DNA of 64,000 nt from Candidatus Zixiibacteriota bacterium (lineage in GTDB: Bacteria; Zixibacteria; MSB-5A5; GN15; FEB-12), in contig JBFLZR010000004.1 of NCBI GenBank assembly GCA_040756055.1, forward strand, positions 186,001 to 250,000, given 5' to 3'. The translations under genes and the position numbers were made by a program. Of this stretch, positions 7,991 to 17,753 are shown one piece after another. The number at the start of each line of letters is the position of its first letter. Within the stretch, counting starts at the first letter, position 1. The notes beneath the pieces were generated by a model. That model ran no database searches. It was given only the letters and a program-made list of their open reading frames with translations, and had not been told where the DNA came from.

Positions 7991-9193
7991 ATGAACAAGG
8001 TAACCGTCGATAACATAAATTTTCGCGGACAGAAGGTACTCCTCAGGGTAGACTTCAACGTCCCGCTGGACGCGAAACAGAATATCACCGATGACCGTCG
8101 AATTGAAGCTTCCCTGCCGACCATCAGGAAGATACTGGATGACGGCGGGATGGTGATAGCCTGTTCGCATCTTGGCCGTCCCAAGGGTAAGCCGGTTCCG
8201 GAGATGTCGCTTCGGCCGGTTGCTAAACGTCTCTCGGAACTTCTCGGCAAGAAGGTTTTTTTCGCGGAGGACTGTGTTGGACCGGAAGCGGCCAATGTAG
8301 TTGGCAAGATGAAGGATGGCGACTGCCTGCTTCTGGAGAACCTTCGTTTTCACTCAGCCGAGGAAAAGAACGACCCGGAATTCGCCAAGAAGCTGGCGTC
8401 GCTGGCGGATATTTACGTCAACGATGCTTTCGGCTCGGCTCACCGGGCGCATGCGTCGACTGAAGGCGTGACGAAGTATTTCCCGCAATCGGTCGCCGGA
8501 TATCTTATGGAGAAGGAGCTGCGCTATCTGGGTAAGGCTCTGGCCAATCCGGAACGACCGTTCGCAGCTATACTGGGCGGCGCCAAGATATCGGGCAAGA
8601 TCGATGTTATCACCAACCTGATGAATAAGGTCGATGTGCTGATAATTGGCGGCGGCATGGTGTTCACGTTTTCCAAGGCTATGGGTTACCCTATCGGTAA
8701 CTCGTTGCTCGAAGAAGACAAGGTCCAACTGGCCGGTCAGATTATCGAGAAGGTGAAAACTTCGAAAGCGAAATTGATATTCCCATCTGATGTCGTGATC
8801 GCGTCGGAGATATCCGACACAGCCGAAACGAAGGTCGTGCCTCTCGACAGGATACCTGACGGCATGAAGGGTTTGGACATTGGTCCGGCCTCGATTAAGC
8901 TGTTCAAGGAGTCTCTCACGACCGCGAAGACGGTGATCTGGAACGGTCCGATGGGCGTGTTCGAAAGCAAGCCCTTCGCGGAGGGAACTTTCGCGATGGC
9001 GCGCCTGATGGCGGACTTGACCGGCAGGGGCGCGACTACGGTTGTGGGTGGCGGTGATTCGGCTTCGGCGGTATCGAAAGCGGGGCTGGATGATAAACTT
9101 ACGCACGTATCCACCGGCGGCGGCGCCTCGCTGGAGTTTCTTGAGGGGAAGAAACTTCCCGGAGTTGAGGCTCTGACCGACGCCACAAAATAG
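7991..9193 (+). CDS. pgk: phosphoglycerate kinase
   Basis: Transfers phosphate from 1,3-bisphosphoglycerate to ADP. About 400 aa, the usual size. Motifs are [12 protein letters not shown] at the N-terminus, [56 protein letters not shown] and the nucleotide-binding GGGDSASAV. The frame is open from 7919, but ATG 7991 gives the family N-terminus. AGGAG lies 13 nt upstream, a rather long spacing. It follows gap by 23 nt. Confidence 0.97.
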   Translation: MNKVTVDNINFRGQKVLLRVDFNVPLDAKQNITDDRRIEASLPTIRKILDDGGMVIACSHLGRPKGKPVPEMSLRPVAKRLSELLGKKVFFAEDCVGPEAANVVGKMKDGDCLLLENLRFHSAEEKNDPEFAKKLASLADIYVNDAFGSAHRAHASTEGVTKYFPQSVAGYLMEKELRYLGKALANPERPFAAILGGAKISGKIDVITNLMNKVDVLIIGGGMVFTFSKAMGYPIGNSLLEEDKVQLAGQIIEKVKTSKAKLIFPSDVVIASEISDTAETKVVPLDRIPDGMKGLDIGPASIKLFKESLTTAKTVIWNGPMGVFESKPFAEGTFAMARLMADLTGRGATTVVGGGDSASAVSKAGLDDKLTHVSTGGGASLEFLEGKKLPGVEALTDATK

Positions 9194-9207
9194 TAAGGAA
9201 GGATCGG

Positions 9208-9957
9208 GTGAGACAGAACATTATCGCCGGCAATTGGAAAATGAACGGCACGATCAGCGAGACCGAAACGCTACTCAAGGAGCTATTGGAGAGCAACTCT
9301 AAGAGCGACCGGGCGACGGTAGTGGTTTGTCCGCCGTTTACATCTTTGTATGCCGCCAATAAGATCTTGTCCGGCAGCCACATAGCTCTTGGGGCTCAGG
9401 ATATGTCGGCCCACGAAAAAGGCGCTTATACCTCCGAGATCTCGGCATCGATGCTATTGACAGTCGGGGTCAGATTTGTTATACTTGGACACTCTGAAAG
9501 GCGGCAGTACCATGCCGAGTCCGATGAGTTGGTGAACGCCAAGGCCAGGCTGGCCATAGACTCGGGTCTGACGCCAATTATTTGTGTCGGTGAAACGCTT
9601 GGGCAACGCGAGAGCGGTCAGACCGAACAGGTGATTGGAGATCAGGTTGATGGTACCCTTTCGGGGTTTTCCGCCGACTTTATTAAGAAGTCGGTGGTTG
9701 CGTATGAACCGGTCTGGGCGATTGGCACCGGCAAGACCGCGACGCCGGAGCAGGCGCAGGAGGTTCATAAGTTCATCCGGGACCGGGTAGCTCTTATTGA
9801 CCGGGAGGCTTCAGAGAGTCTTCCGATTTTATATGGCGGCTCGATGAAACCGGATAACGCCGGGAATTTATTAAAGCAGTCTGACATTGATGGCGGCCTC
9901 ATTGGTGGCGCCTCGCTGAAGGCTGACGATTTTATCGCGATAATCAACGCGGTATAG
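9208..9957 (+). CDS. tpiA: triosephosphate isomerase
   Basis: Interconverts dihydroxyacetone phosphate and glyceraldehyde 3-phosphate. 249 aa. Catalytic residues are visible: Lys in AGNWKMNG, His in ILGHSERR and Glu in VAYEPVWAIGTGK. The phosphate-binding YGGSMKPDNA and GLIGGASL also match. It starts with GTG 9208 after AAGGAAGGA and follows pgk by 14 nt. Confidence 0.97.
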   Translation: MRQNIIAGNWKMNGTISETETLLKELLESNSKSDRATVVVCPPFTSLYAANKILSGSHIALGAQDMSAHEKGAYTSEISASMLLTVGVRFVILGHSERRQYHAESDELVNAKARLAIDSGLTPIICVGETLGQRESGQTEQVIGDQVDGTLSGFSADFIKKSVVAYEPVWAIGTGKTATPEQAQEVHKFIRDRVALIDREASESLPILYGGSMKPDNAGNLLKQSDIDGGLIGGASLKADDFIAIINAV

Positions 9958-9972
9958 ATGGAGGTTTGAATT

Positions 9973-10392
9973 TTGTTGTTTACAGTTTGGGTGGTTTTTC
10001 ATGTGATCACCTGCATCGCGCTGGTTCTGGTTGTTCTTTTGCAATCGAGTAAGGGCGAAGGTTTGGCCGGGTCGGCTTTTGGCGGCGGTGGTGGCGGTAT
10101 GGCCGGAGCCGTTTTCGGCGGACGCGGAGCGGCTACGTTTCTTTCGAAGGCTACCACGGTGCTGGCTATTTTGTTTATGTTCAATTGCGGCGCGCTGGCT
10201 TATATGTCGGCCGGTACGCGCGTGAGTGCGATCAGCCCCGATGGCGCTACCAGTGAATCGGTGGTGACTCGTGAGGCCCAGCGTGAGATGGAGCGTCAGG
10301 CGCAACAGCAGCAAGTGGCTCCGGATTCATCGTTGATTTTTGAGCCACCGGCACAGCCGTCGTCGGATTCCGCTGGCGCGGGCGATCAGTAA
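9973..10392 (+). CDS. secG: preprotein translocase subunit SecG
   Basis: Small inner-membrane subunit of the SecYEG channel. 139 aa with two hydrophobic segments (VWVVFHVITCIALVLVVLLQ and TTVLAILFMFNCGALAY). Between them lies the family hallmark SSKGEGLAGSAFGGGGGGMAGAVFGGRG. The C-terminal Gln/Ala-rich tail is variable in the family. TTG 9973 follows GGAGGT by about 8 nt. Placement right after tpiA is a common bacterial arrangement, and a tRNA-Leu follows, also a classic neighbour. Confidence 0.92.
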   Translation: MLFTVWVVFHVITCIALVLVVLLQSSKGEGLAGSAFGGGGGGMAGAVFGGRGAATFLSKATTVLAILFMFNCGALAYMSAGTRVSAISPDGATSESVVTREAQREMERQAQQQQVAPDSSLIFEPPAQPSSDSAGAGDQ

Positions 10393-10419
10393 CAGATATA
10401 CTTGCTCGGGAGAGTTATT

Positions 10420-10501
10420 GCGGAAGTGGTGAAATTGGTAGACACGCTATCTTGAGGGGGTAGTGGGGCAACTCGTGCGGGTTCAAATCCCGCCTTCCGC
10501 A
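10420..10501 (+). tRNA. tRNA-Leu (anticodon GAG)
   Basis: Full cloverleaf. Acceptor stem GCGGAAG / CTTCCGC with discriminator A. Anticodon stem CTATC / GGTAG with loop TTGAGGG, giving anticodon GAG. Long variable arm as in class II tRNAs, and T-arm GCGGGTTCAAATCCCGC. CCA is not encoded. It lies just downstream of secG and is probably cotranscribed. Confidence 0.95.
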
Positions 10502-10515
10502 TAAAGATAAGAAAG

Positions 10516-10545
10516 CCCTCGGGCTATAAAGCCCGAGGGTTTTTT
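10516..10545 (+). terminator. rho-independent terminator of the glycolysis-secG-tRNA unit
   Basis: Perfect 9-bp stem CCCTCGGGC / GCCCGAGGG with loop TATAAA and six T. Beyond it, up to 10996, I see no gene. The only structure is an imperfect palindrome at 10833-10860 (CGGGAA-CTAA-TTCCCG with outer CCTG/CAGG). Confidence 0.9.
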
Positions 10546-10996
10546 GGTCCCCCTACCAGACTCACCGTAACCGCACCTGAAGCAATCAGTCCTGCCTCTC
10601 CGGCGATGCCCCTCCTGTTTTCGACAACAATCGGTCCCGCCGAGTCCGCTGACTCGTCCCATGATCCTCCGAAAGCGGTCGCTCTCGCCGAATCGGACAA
10701 TAAACTCCCCTGACTCTCCATCTACGGCCGGTATGCCGGGTTTTATGTTCCTCTCCCCCGGCCAGTTTTTTCAGTCGCTCCGGATAACGATGTTGAGCAT
10801 TTAACTGTATCTGAAACCGTCCGCCTCTCTATCCTGGACGGGAACTAATTCCCGGACAGGGCTATCAAAAAAACCGTAGTCTTCGTGTGATGTCTTTCGT
10901 GGTGCTACGGGACAGTGTCTTGTGCTACCGGAGACTACCAACCGTCCCCGAAAAAGCCTTACAATCAAAAACGCAAGGGGCATAAGATGAGAGTGT

Positions 10997-11689
10997 ATGC
11001 CCTCCAATTCCTATAACGGTCCGCCGCGGAATATCTTACAGATTGATTTAACTATTTGTCACGGACATTCAAATCTGCTATATATACCTCAACTGGCGGG
11101 AAGGATGCACCACTTTGACCCGGATTACGCAGCAAACGATATGGCCGATCATGCGATAAAACAGCTCTGGCGGCTGGCCGCGCAGGGTGACAAAGAAGCC
11201 GAAAACCGAATTTTTCGACATCTTGTCGAAAGATTTACGGCCATAGCCAGTTTAAGTATATGTAAGGATGACGCGAAGGATCTGGCTCACGATGCCTGTT
11301 TGTCGGTTCTGAAAAACTACAGGAGTCTTGAAAGTCCTTATGAATATGGCGCATGGGCACAAAAGATTCTGAAAAACAAGATAATCGACCATCTTAAGAA
11401 ACAGTCGGCCGAAAAGCGGCTGTTTTGTGACGATGAGTTTTCCGAAGAGTACGAAAAGCATCCCAACCGAACCGAGCACTTCGAGGCCATGCTGATCTTG
11501 AAGAAATGCCTGAAGAAACTGGCCCAGGCATTTCCGGCGTATTCGCGGGCTCTTCAGATGAAACGATACGGGTATGATACCGAAAGCATATGCGCGAAGA
11601 TGAAGATTTCTCGAAACAATCTTTACGTGCTTCTGAGCCGCGGACGCGGTTTTTTGCGGGACTGTATATTTGATGGGAAAAACGATTAG
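10997..11689 (+). CDS. ECF-type RNA polymerase sigma factor
   Basis: Directs RNA polymerase to a dedicated promoter set. Region 2 is seen in LWRLAAQGDKEAENRIFRHL and DDAKDLAHDACLSVLKNYRS, followed by WAQKILKNKIIDHLKK (region 2.4 type). Region 4 is a diverged helix-turn-helix (AFPAYSRALQMKRYGYDTES, then MKISRNNLYVLLSRGRGFLRD). ATG 11105 or 11141 would give a more usual ECF length near 190 aa; 10997 is the longest form and has no strong ribosome-binding site. Its stop overlaps the GTG of the next gene (TAGTG). With the anti-sigma-like and CHAT genes it forms a three-gene module. Confidence 0.8.
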   Translation: MPSNSYNGPPRNILQIDLTICHGHSNLLYIPQLAGRMHHFDPDYAANDMADHAIKQLWRLAAQGDKEAENRIFRHLVERFTAIASLSICKDDAKDLAHDACLSVLKNYRSLESPYEYGAWAQKILKNKIIDHLKKQSAEKRLFCDDEFSEEYEKHPNRTEHFEAMLILKKCLKKLAQAFPAYSRALQMKRYGYDTESICAKMKISRNNLYVLLSRGRGFLRDCIFDGKND

Positions 11690-12381
11690 TGAAACCGGCC
11701 TGTACAAATACTGATGCCCAGACTTTGCTCCACGCCTACGAGTTTGGGATGCTCCTTGAAAAGGAGAAGGATCTTCTCGAGGTCCATCTTCTGGAGTGTG
11801 ATTACTGTTTCAGACAGTTTGTAGAGTTTGCGCCGCGCCGGGCAATGCTGCTGTGGTCAGAGGAGATACTCCAGTTGCTCGACGAGCTACACCCACAAAC
11901 CGATAGTCCAGGCTCAACTTGGCAGCGCCTTCGCAGGGTCCTGTGGCCGGAAGGTGTTCCGCTGGTGCTCAAGCCGTTGGTGCTGGCAGCCGCTTTAATG
12001 TTGATGATTTATCCGGCCTATCTGGGGCTGCGGAAGGGTCAGGCCGGTGAAGTGGCAACGGTTCAAGAGATCGCTCTCATGCAGACGAGGTCTCCAGAGA
12101 CCTTCTCGGCGGACAAAGGTCAAAGCGCCGTGATATCATTTCTCTGTCCCGATGGAGCTCCGGGGACTGTTTACTCGGTGTCATTAAGGGATAAGGACGG
12201 TACAATCATCTACAAAGACGATCGGTTCTCTTCGACCGACAGCTATGATGTCGGCAGAATTCTGTTACCTTCAAACCTAGCCTCGCCGGGTTCATACACG
12301 TTGACAGTCAGGATCGTTGGCGCGCCAGTCGATGAACGAGTCACGTTCGAATACGTCTTCAGAATTGCTCACTCCGAATAG
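11689..12381 (+). CDS. putative anti-sigma factor, zinc-finger type, one membrane segment
   Basis: A 230-aa protein. The N-terminal half carries H-L-L-E-C-D-Y-C (a HxxxCxxC zinc site, as in ZAS/zf-HC2 anti-sigma domains). One transmembrane helix lies near residues 103-121 (PLVLAAALMLMIYPAYLGL), and the outside domain is a beta-sandwich of about 100 residues. It starts with a GTG overlapping the sigma gene stop, so the two are translationally coupled as expected for a sigma/anti-sigma pair. It probably holds the sigma factor at the membrane. What signal reaches its outer domain is not visible. Confidence 0.7.
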   Translation: MKPACTNTDAQTLLHAYEFGMLLEKEKDLLEVHLLECDYCFRQFVEFAPRRAMLLWSEEILQLLDELHPQTDSPGSTWQRLRRVLWPEGVPLVLKPLVLAAALMLMIYPAYLGLRKGQAGEVATVQEIALMQTRSPETFSADKGQSAVISFLCPDGAPGTVYSVSLRDKDGTIIYKDDRFSSTDSYDVGRILLPSNLASPGSYTLTVRIVGAPVDERVTFEYVFRIAHSE

Positions 12382-12484
12382 CCAAATAACCCTTTGACAG
12401 ATCCCGCCCCATTCACGTAATTGCACAGTAGCGGCTATGACATGCGTCCGCCGTTTTAACGCCGCATATTAATGGGAGGCTCCG

Positions 12485-15400
12485 GTGAATATCAGGTTAT
12501 ACCTGTCAATGTTGTTCGTCTGTATTGTCGCGCCTGGCTCGAACGTTTCGTGCCAGACGTGGCAGCAGACGCTTTCACTCACAGATTCTCTTATTGCACA
12601 GGATGAATGGGATTCGGCAATGACGGTGTTCGAACGCACACTCGAATTTGAGGAAAGGCGGTTTGGACGTTCGGACAGAACGGTTGATGTCAAGTTTTAC
12701 CGCGATGGCGTATCGTATCGTCTTTACTATCGCAGTTTCGCCGGGGCGGATAGCCTGTATTCCCGGTTGGCCGAGATATCGGCGACGCTCTATGGGGAAA
12801 GCAGCGTGCAGTCGGCACTGAATCTGCGTAAACTCGGGGCTGTAAAGGTGACACTGGGTCAGTACCGGGAAGCAGAGTCGGTGTTTCGCCGGGCCTTGTC
12901 CGCGTCTGAGGGAGCATTCGGAGAAGAATCTGGAGAGGTTGCCGAGATTCTTAATGATCTGGGTGACGTTACACTTACATTAGCCCGATACGACGAGGCC
13001 GATTCTATCGCGAGGCGGGCCGAGAGGATTGCCAGTCGGATTCTGGGGGATGAACATCCTGAGGTGGCGCGAAGTCTGCAGATAATGGGGGGTGTGATGC
13101 TCGGGCGCAGTTTGTATTCCCGAGCTGATTCAGTGTTCACAATGGCTCTGGCAATTCTGGAGGGCCGGTTGGGTTTTGAACATGCCGATGTGGCGGCGTG
13201 CCTTTGTCAACTGGGCGCGAGTCACCAACACACGAACGAATTCGTAAAGGCGGAATCCGAACTCAAGCGTTCCCTTGAAATGAGAGAGCGTATTTTCGGC
13301 AAGGAGCATGTCGAGGTAGCTGCGAGTCTAAAGGCATTGGGCATCTACTATCATCAGATATTCTGGCTCTGCTCAGAGTCAGAGAGTCTGTTTGTTCGCG
13401 CAATAGATATTCTGACCCGGACGTATGGATCGAGCCACCCGCTCGTGGCGATGACAGAGTTATCTTTGTCCTCGGCAACTATTGGATTGGGCAGATACGG
13501 TGAAGCCGAGATTATGGTCAGCCGAGCTCTGGGCACGCTTGAGAAGGCTTTCGGTGACATTCATCCAAAGGTGGCAACATCGCTGTCGGTGTTGGCACAG
13601 ATCAAAAGACATGTCAATCAGCCAAGTGAGAGCATTCCTCTTCTCGATCGCGCGGCCGGCATCTTGAGGGCTCGAGACGACTCTACGAGCATGATGTATG
13701 CGGGAGTATTGCTTCTGGCCGGTCCCATGTACGTGGAATCAGGTCAGCGCGACCGAGCGGAATCTTCTATGGCGCAAGGTCTGATGGTAGCGGAACGGCT
13801 TGGTGATTCGACGTTCCTCGCTACGGCAGCCCTTCAAAACGCGAGATTCTTCGGGCGTGAATCCAAACCGCAGGCTAAGGGATTCTACGAGAAAGTATTG
13901 GCCATCCTTGAGAATCTTCATGGCGGAAGGCACGCGATGGCCGCATTCGCCCTCATCGGCCTGGCGCGAAATTTCTTTCTGGAAGGAGATATTGATCGGG
14001 CGAATCTGTATCTTTCGCGGGCGATGGAACTAACCCGCGATATGTTCGACGAAGCGGACATCAGTTACGCCTCAAATATGCTGCTGGCTGCGGAGCTATC
14101 GTTCAAACTTGGGCAACTGGAGCAGGCCGAATCCTTGTACCTGAAGGGCCTTCCTCTTTTGAAGAAGATTGTCGGGCCGTATCATATCAGTTATTCCGGG
14201 GGGGCGACAACACTCGCTCGGGTCTACGCCGCACATGGCAAATATGAAGAGAGTCTCGAGCGCTACAGAGAAGTTCTTGAGTTGGCACACCGCCAGATGA
14301 GGATCATTTTCGACGCAGCTTCGGAGCGTGAGCGGTTGGGGTATCTGTATTTCTACTCTCCTCACTACTACGATCTTCTGTCTCTGACGCTGAAACACCC
14401 GACTCAGGAGTCTCGAGAATTGTCGCTAATGATGATTCTCCGCGGAAAGGCCATTCTGGAAGAAGCCTCCATGGCCACCCAGCGCAGGGCGCTTTGCAGC
14501 GGAGATACATCTGTCGAACACATGCTTGATGAGTTAGTACGACTCCGCGGCAGAACGTCAAACATGGTTCTGTCGGGTCATTCCAACAAGGACACCCTGG
14601 CGTTTCTGTATGCTTCGCTGGATTCAGTCGAGACGGAACTGAGCCGGAGATGCTCGGAATTTCAGGATCAGTTGGCCCTCGAAGACTTTTCTCTGCAAGA
14701 TGTCGCCAGGGCTCTTCCAGAAGGTGCTGTTTTGATTGAGTTTTTCACGCATTTTCTATACGACATCGATTCGGGAACATACCTGAGCAATGATGACGGC
14801 AACGTTGACGCGCATTTTCTCGCTTTCACCCTTGACCGTCAGGGTAACACCTCTGTCACCGATCTCGGGTCAGCATCTGAGATTCTAACACTGATAAAAG
14901 CCGCTCAGGGTATGATTTATGATGCTCAGGGAATGGTGTACTCCGGCAAAGCGGCTGTCGCGGAAACGAAACTCAACGAGATTACACGGCAGTTCAGAGA
15001 GATTGTGTTTGACCCGCTGATTCGCCACTTCGATGGCAAGACGGATTTGCTCGTTTCTATGGATGGGATTTTGAACCAGTTGCCGCTGGAGATATTGCCG
15101 ATGCCGGATAGCTCTTATCTGGTGGAGAATTATCGGATAACTTATCTTTCGACCGGTCGGGATATTCTACGGCATGTGCAACCCAAAGAGACACTGCAGG
15201 ATGTCGTGATCATGGCTGATCCCGATTTCAATCACGGTGGCGATGCCTTTGCCAACGGTTTCTCCCTTCCGGCGTCCGAAGGCGGACTGCCGGCATCGCT
15301 GGCCCAGATACTACGCGGGACTGGCGGATGCCTTGAGGGCCCCATGGGGCGTTTGGGTTACAGTTTGAACGAGGGTAAGAGTGTTGCCGCTTCTTTTCGC

Positions 15401-16000
15401 AAGTTGTCGACAAGGCCGGTAACGGAGTTCTACGGTTCCAGCGCCAGTGAGGGAAATTTGAAACGGATGGGTTTCTCTCCGAGCGTGCTGCACCTTGCCA
15501 CGCACGGGTATTTCTGTCCGAACTCCGGAAGTCTTTCGGAAGAATACGAAAACCCGATGCTTCGTGCCGGGCTGCTTCTGGCCGGCTACAACAGCACCTT
15601 CGAAGAAAACCTTAATGGTGATGAAATGACCGGCGAGGAAGACGGTGTCCTGACGGCCTACGAGGTATCTGCTCTCGATTTGAGCGGTACGGAATTGGTA
15701 ACTCTGTCAGCGTGCGAGAGCGGCCGGTCCGAAGGGCATTCTAACGAAGGGTTCTATGGTCTTCGACGGGCCTTTCAGCATGCCGGAGCGCAAAGTGTGA
15801 TAATGAGTCTCTGGAAAGTGCCGGATCGAGAGACGAAGATTCTAATGGAGGGTTTTTACGAACGCTGGCTCTCCGGAGCAAGCAAGCAAGAGGCGCTTCG
15901 TCAGTCGCAGTTGTCCCTCCTTCGCAAGTGTCGAAAGGAGATAGGCTGTGGTCATCCACTGTTGTGGGGCGGGTTTATTCTGACCGGAAATCCGAACTGA
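12485..16000 (+). CDS. secreted TPR-CHAT protease
   Basis: A 1171-aa protein with a signal peptide (residues 1-23). A long array of about 42-residue kinesin-light-chain-type TPRs follows (repeated GQYREAESVFRRAL-like units) up to about residue 600. The C-terminal CHAT domain is a caspase-like cysteine peptidase. The catalytic pair is present: His1007 in HLATHGYF and Cys1077 in SACESGRS, with the expected GLRRAFQHAGAQSVIMSLW after it. GTG 12485 follows GGGAGG. It sits about 100 nt after the anti-sigma-like gene. By analogy with other TPR-CHAT proteins the repeats probably sense a partner and release the protease. A secreted location is inferred from the signal peptide. Confidence 0.85.
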   Translation: MNIRLYLSMLFVCIVAPGSNVSCQTWQQTLSLTDSLIAQDEWDSAMTVFERTLEFEERRFGRSDRTVDVKFYRDGVSYRLYYRSFAGADSLYSRLAEISATLYGESSVQSALNLRKLGAVKVTLGQYREAESVFRRALSASEGAFGEESGEVAEILNDLGDVTLTLARYDEADSIARRAERIASRILGDEHPEVARSLQIMGGVMLGRSLYSRADSVFTMALAILEGRLGFEHADVAACLCQLGASHQHTNEFVKAESELKRSLEMRERIFGKEHVEVAASLKALGIYYHQIFWLCSESESLFVRAIDILTRTYGSSHPLVAMTELSLSSATIGLGRYGEAEIMVSRALGTLEKAFGDIHPKVATSLSVLAQIKRHVNQPSESIPLLDRAAGILRARDDSTSMMYAGVLLLAGPMYVESGQRDRAESSMAQGLMVAERLGDSTFLATAALQNARFFGRESKPQAKGFYEKVLAILENLHGGRHAMAAFALIGLARNFFLEGDIDRANLYLSRAMELTRDMFDEADISYASNMLLAAELSFKLGQLEQAESLYLKGLPLLKKIVGPYHISYSGGATTLARVYAAHGKYEESLERYREVLELAHRQMRIIFDAASERERLGYLYFYSPHYYDLLSLTLKHPTQESRELSLMMILRGKAILEEASMATQRRALCSGDTSVEHMLDELVRLRGRTSNMVLSGHSNKDTLAFLYASLDSVETELSRRCSEFQDQLALEDFSLQDVARALPEGAVLIEFFTHFLYDIDSGTYLSNDDGNVDAHFLAFTLDRQGNTSVTDLGSASEILTLIKAAQGMIYDAQGMVYSGKAAVAETKLNEITRQFREIVFDPLIRHFDGKTDLLVSMDGILNQLPLEILPMPDSSYLVENYRITYLSTGRDILRHVQPKETLQDVVIMADPDFNHGGDAFANGFSLPASEGGLPASLAQILRGTGGCLEGPMGRLGYSLNEGKSVAASFRKLSTRPVTEFYGSSASEGNLKRMGFSPSVLHLATHGYFCPNSGSLSEEYENPMLRAGLLLAGYNSTFEENLNGDEMTGEEDGVLTAYEVSALDLSGTELVTLSACESGRSEGHSNEGFYGLRRAFQHAGAQSVIMSLWKVPDRETKILMEGFYERWLSGASKQEALRQSQLSLLRKCRKEIGCGHPLLWGGFILTGNPN

Positions 16001-16089
16001 TGTTTGGAATGCTGTGGGGTTTCCCCGGTCAATTTCTCATTCAGGATCAAAAAGTTCCTCAGAGCAAGAATTCCCATGGTAATGAAGAA

Positions 16090-16111
16090 GGCGGGCCCCC
16101 CCAAACCCGCC
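16090..16111 (-). terminator. possible terminator hairpin between convergent genes
   Basis: GGCGGG / CCCGCC around a C/A loop between the CHAT gene and the lipoprotein gene. On the minus strand it is followed by a T-rich stretch (TTCTTCATT). The tail is weak. Confidence 0.3.
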
Positions 16112-16160
16112 CTGAGACGCCCGCTCTCTGTTTTGAGCGGCAGCATCATTCAGTTTTTTC

Positions 16161-17459
16161 TCAGCGCTTGACAGCTTCGGTGACGGATGTCGCGGCATCC
16201 GGATCACCGGTAACATCCTGGAACTCTTCTTCACCCGGACACTTCACCATCACCTGGAAACCCTCGGCCCCGGCCGAACTGACCCGAAGGCGCTTGTAGA
16301 ACGAACCGGCGTTAGGATCCGAAGCAGGCACAATCTTCTGCGACAACAACGCCCATGCGGCCGCGACATCGTCATTCATATTGGCATCGTGGTGTTCCTT
16401 TACGATAGCCGTGAGTGTTTCACCAACAGGCTGACCGGTCGAAATATCGATTGGAGTGATACCCAACTCGCCTTCGGCGCGGAAAGTCATGATGTACTGT
16501 CCGTCCTCACGCAGCTCGGTGGTCTGGGTCAGATTGACCGGACCCTGAACATAGACATAGTCATACGGGCTCGAAGCACAGAACGGCTTGGGTATGTACT
16601 GACCGAATTCGATCACCAGGCTCTGCGTACGAACCTCGGCCACACGTGGGACGCTGCGAGCCAGATTAAATATGGGAATGATGCCGTCGGTAGGCATGGG
16701 AACATCCTCGGTGACATCTTCTATCGGGCCGCCGATATAGTATCTCAAGTCTACCGGGAGTTCATTGTAGAGGATGGCCGGGATTGTTTTGAACGGTTCC
16801 TGGTTGATGTACTGGGAGGTACCCATCGGCACGGATTCATCGAGCAGCCCACTGCGGAGCATGTCGACCGTTACCAGATCTTCAGCTGCGTTCCAGTTCA
16901 AGACCTGATGGTCTGATGTTCCGGGAATCAGCATTTCGAAATGGGCGTTGCCAACGGTCCAGTCGCCGATTTTGAAGAGTCTGAGGTGGAAACGGATTGG
17001 TCCGTATTCGCCGCAGGCCAACTGCACCACACCGGGGGTCCAACCACCCGGTTCGCCATAGCCGGGCTGAACATCGCCGATAGCATCTTCCCACCGAGCA
17101 TTGAACGGTGGAACGTTGCCGTAGCCGAAGGCGGTGCGGTCACCATCGAGTGAAAGCAGAGCGGCCCGGATATCGCGCGGGTCGGCGTTGCCGAAGAAAA
17201 TCAGGTTGACCGGGTCCTGAGGGTTGCCGGAAAAATCCGCACCTGTAAAAGGCCAGAAGGTCAGAGTCTGACCGAGAAACTCGACCGAGACAATCCCGGA
17301 TGGAGCCGGATAGGCCGCGGTCGGCCACAGGCTGGAGCTTACGTCCACGATATCGCTCCCGATATCGGCGGTGTTACCGGGATCGACGAGCTTATCACAG
17401 CTTACCGCGACAATGACAATAAGGGCCGCGAGTATGACCAGTGTTGCTTTCGTTTGCAT
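16161..17459 (-). CDS. predicted lipoprotein of unknown function
   Basis: About 432 aa. The N-terminus MQTKATLVILAALIVIVAVSC ends in a lipobox-like A-V-S-C followed by D-K, so it is likely lipid-anchored. The mature part is beta-rich with many Gly, Pro and aromatic residues and no motif I recognise. ATG 17459 is chosen because AGGAG lies 6 nt upstream; a longer frame to 17558 lacks this. It stands alone, convergent with the CHAT gene. No function is proposed. Confidence 0.7.
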   Translation of the reverse strand: MQTKATLVILAALIVIVAVSCDKLVDPGNTADIGSDIVDVSSSLWPTAAYPAPSGIVSVEFLGQTLTFWPFTGADFSGNPQDPVNLIFFGNADPRDIRAALLSLDGDRTAFGYGNVPPFNARWEDAIGDVQPGYGEPGGWTPGVVQLACGEYGPIRFHLRLFKIGDWTVGNAHFEMLIPGTSDHQVLNWNAAEDLVTVDMLRSGLLDESVPMGTSQYINQEPFKTIPAILYNELPVDLRYYIGGPIEDVTEDVPMPTDGIIPIFNLARSVPRVAEVRTQSLVIEFGQYIPKPFCASSPYDYVYVQGPVNLTQTTELREDGQYIMTFRAEGELGITPIDISTGQPVGETLTAIVKEHHDANMNDDVAAAWALLSQKIVPASDPNAGSFYKRLRVSSAGAEGFQVMVKCPGEEEFQDVTGDPDAATSVTEAVKR

Positions 17460-17690
17460 AACATTCTCCTTTTTACATTTGTGATTTGGTTTGTCATTTG
17501 TGTCCATTTGCTCGGTGGCGCGGAACACATGACTTTTGCCCGGAGTAAGAGCATGCACCTTGCCGGAGCCGATTCCCCTTTTAGTGTTAGGCGTAAGCGA
17601 TGGCCGTTCAATAGCTTATAACTGCGTCCCCGGTTGCGGTCGGAAGCCGGTCATGATTACCGACTAACCATCAGCGCGACTGATTATCCA

Positions 17691-17719
17691 TTGACGCAGC
17701 TTCGAGTCTGAGGTATTTT
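17691..17719 (+). promoter_or_regulatory. sigma-70-type promoter for the NtrC-family activator
   Basis: TTGACG, 17 nt, TATTTT. Transcription would begin near 17726, about 28 nt before ATG 17754. Confidence 0.45.
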
Positions 17720-17753
17720 AGATTGAAAACACCACATTCAACAGGTTCTGGTT

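Noticed and set aside
12485-16000. Craspase-like (CRISPR gRAMP plus TPR-CHAT) system
   Set aside because: No gRAMP/Cas gene or CRISPR array is visible, and the TPR-CHAT protein carries a signal peptide.
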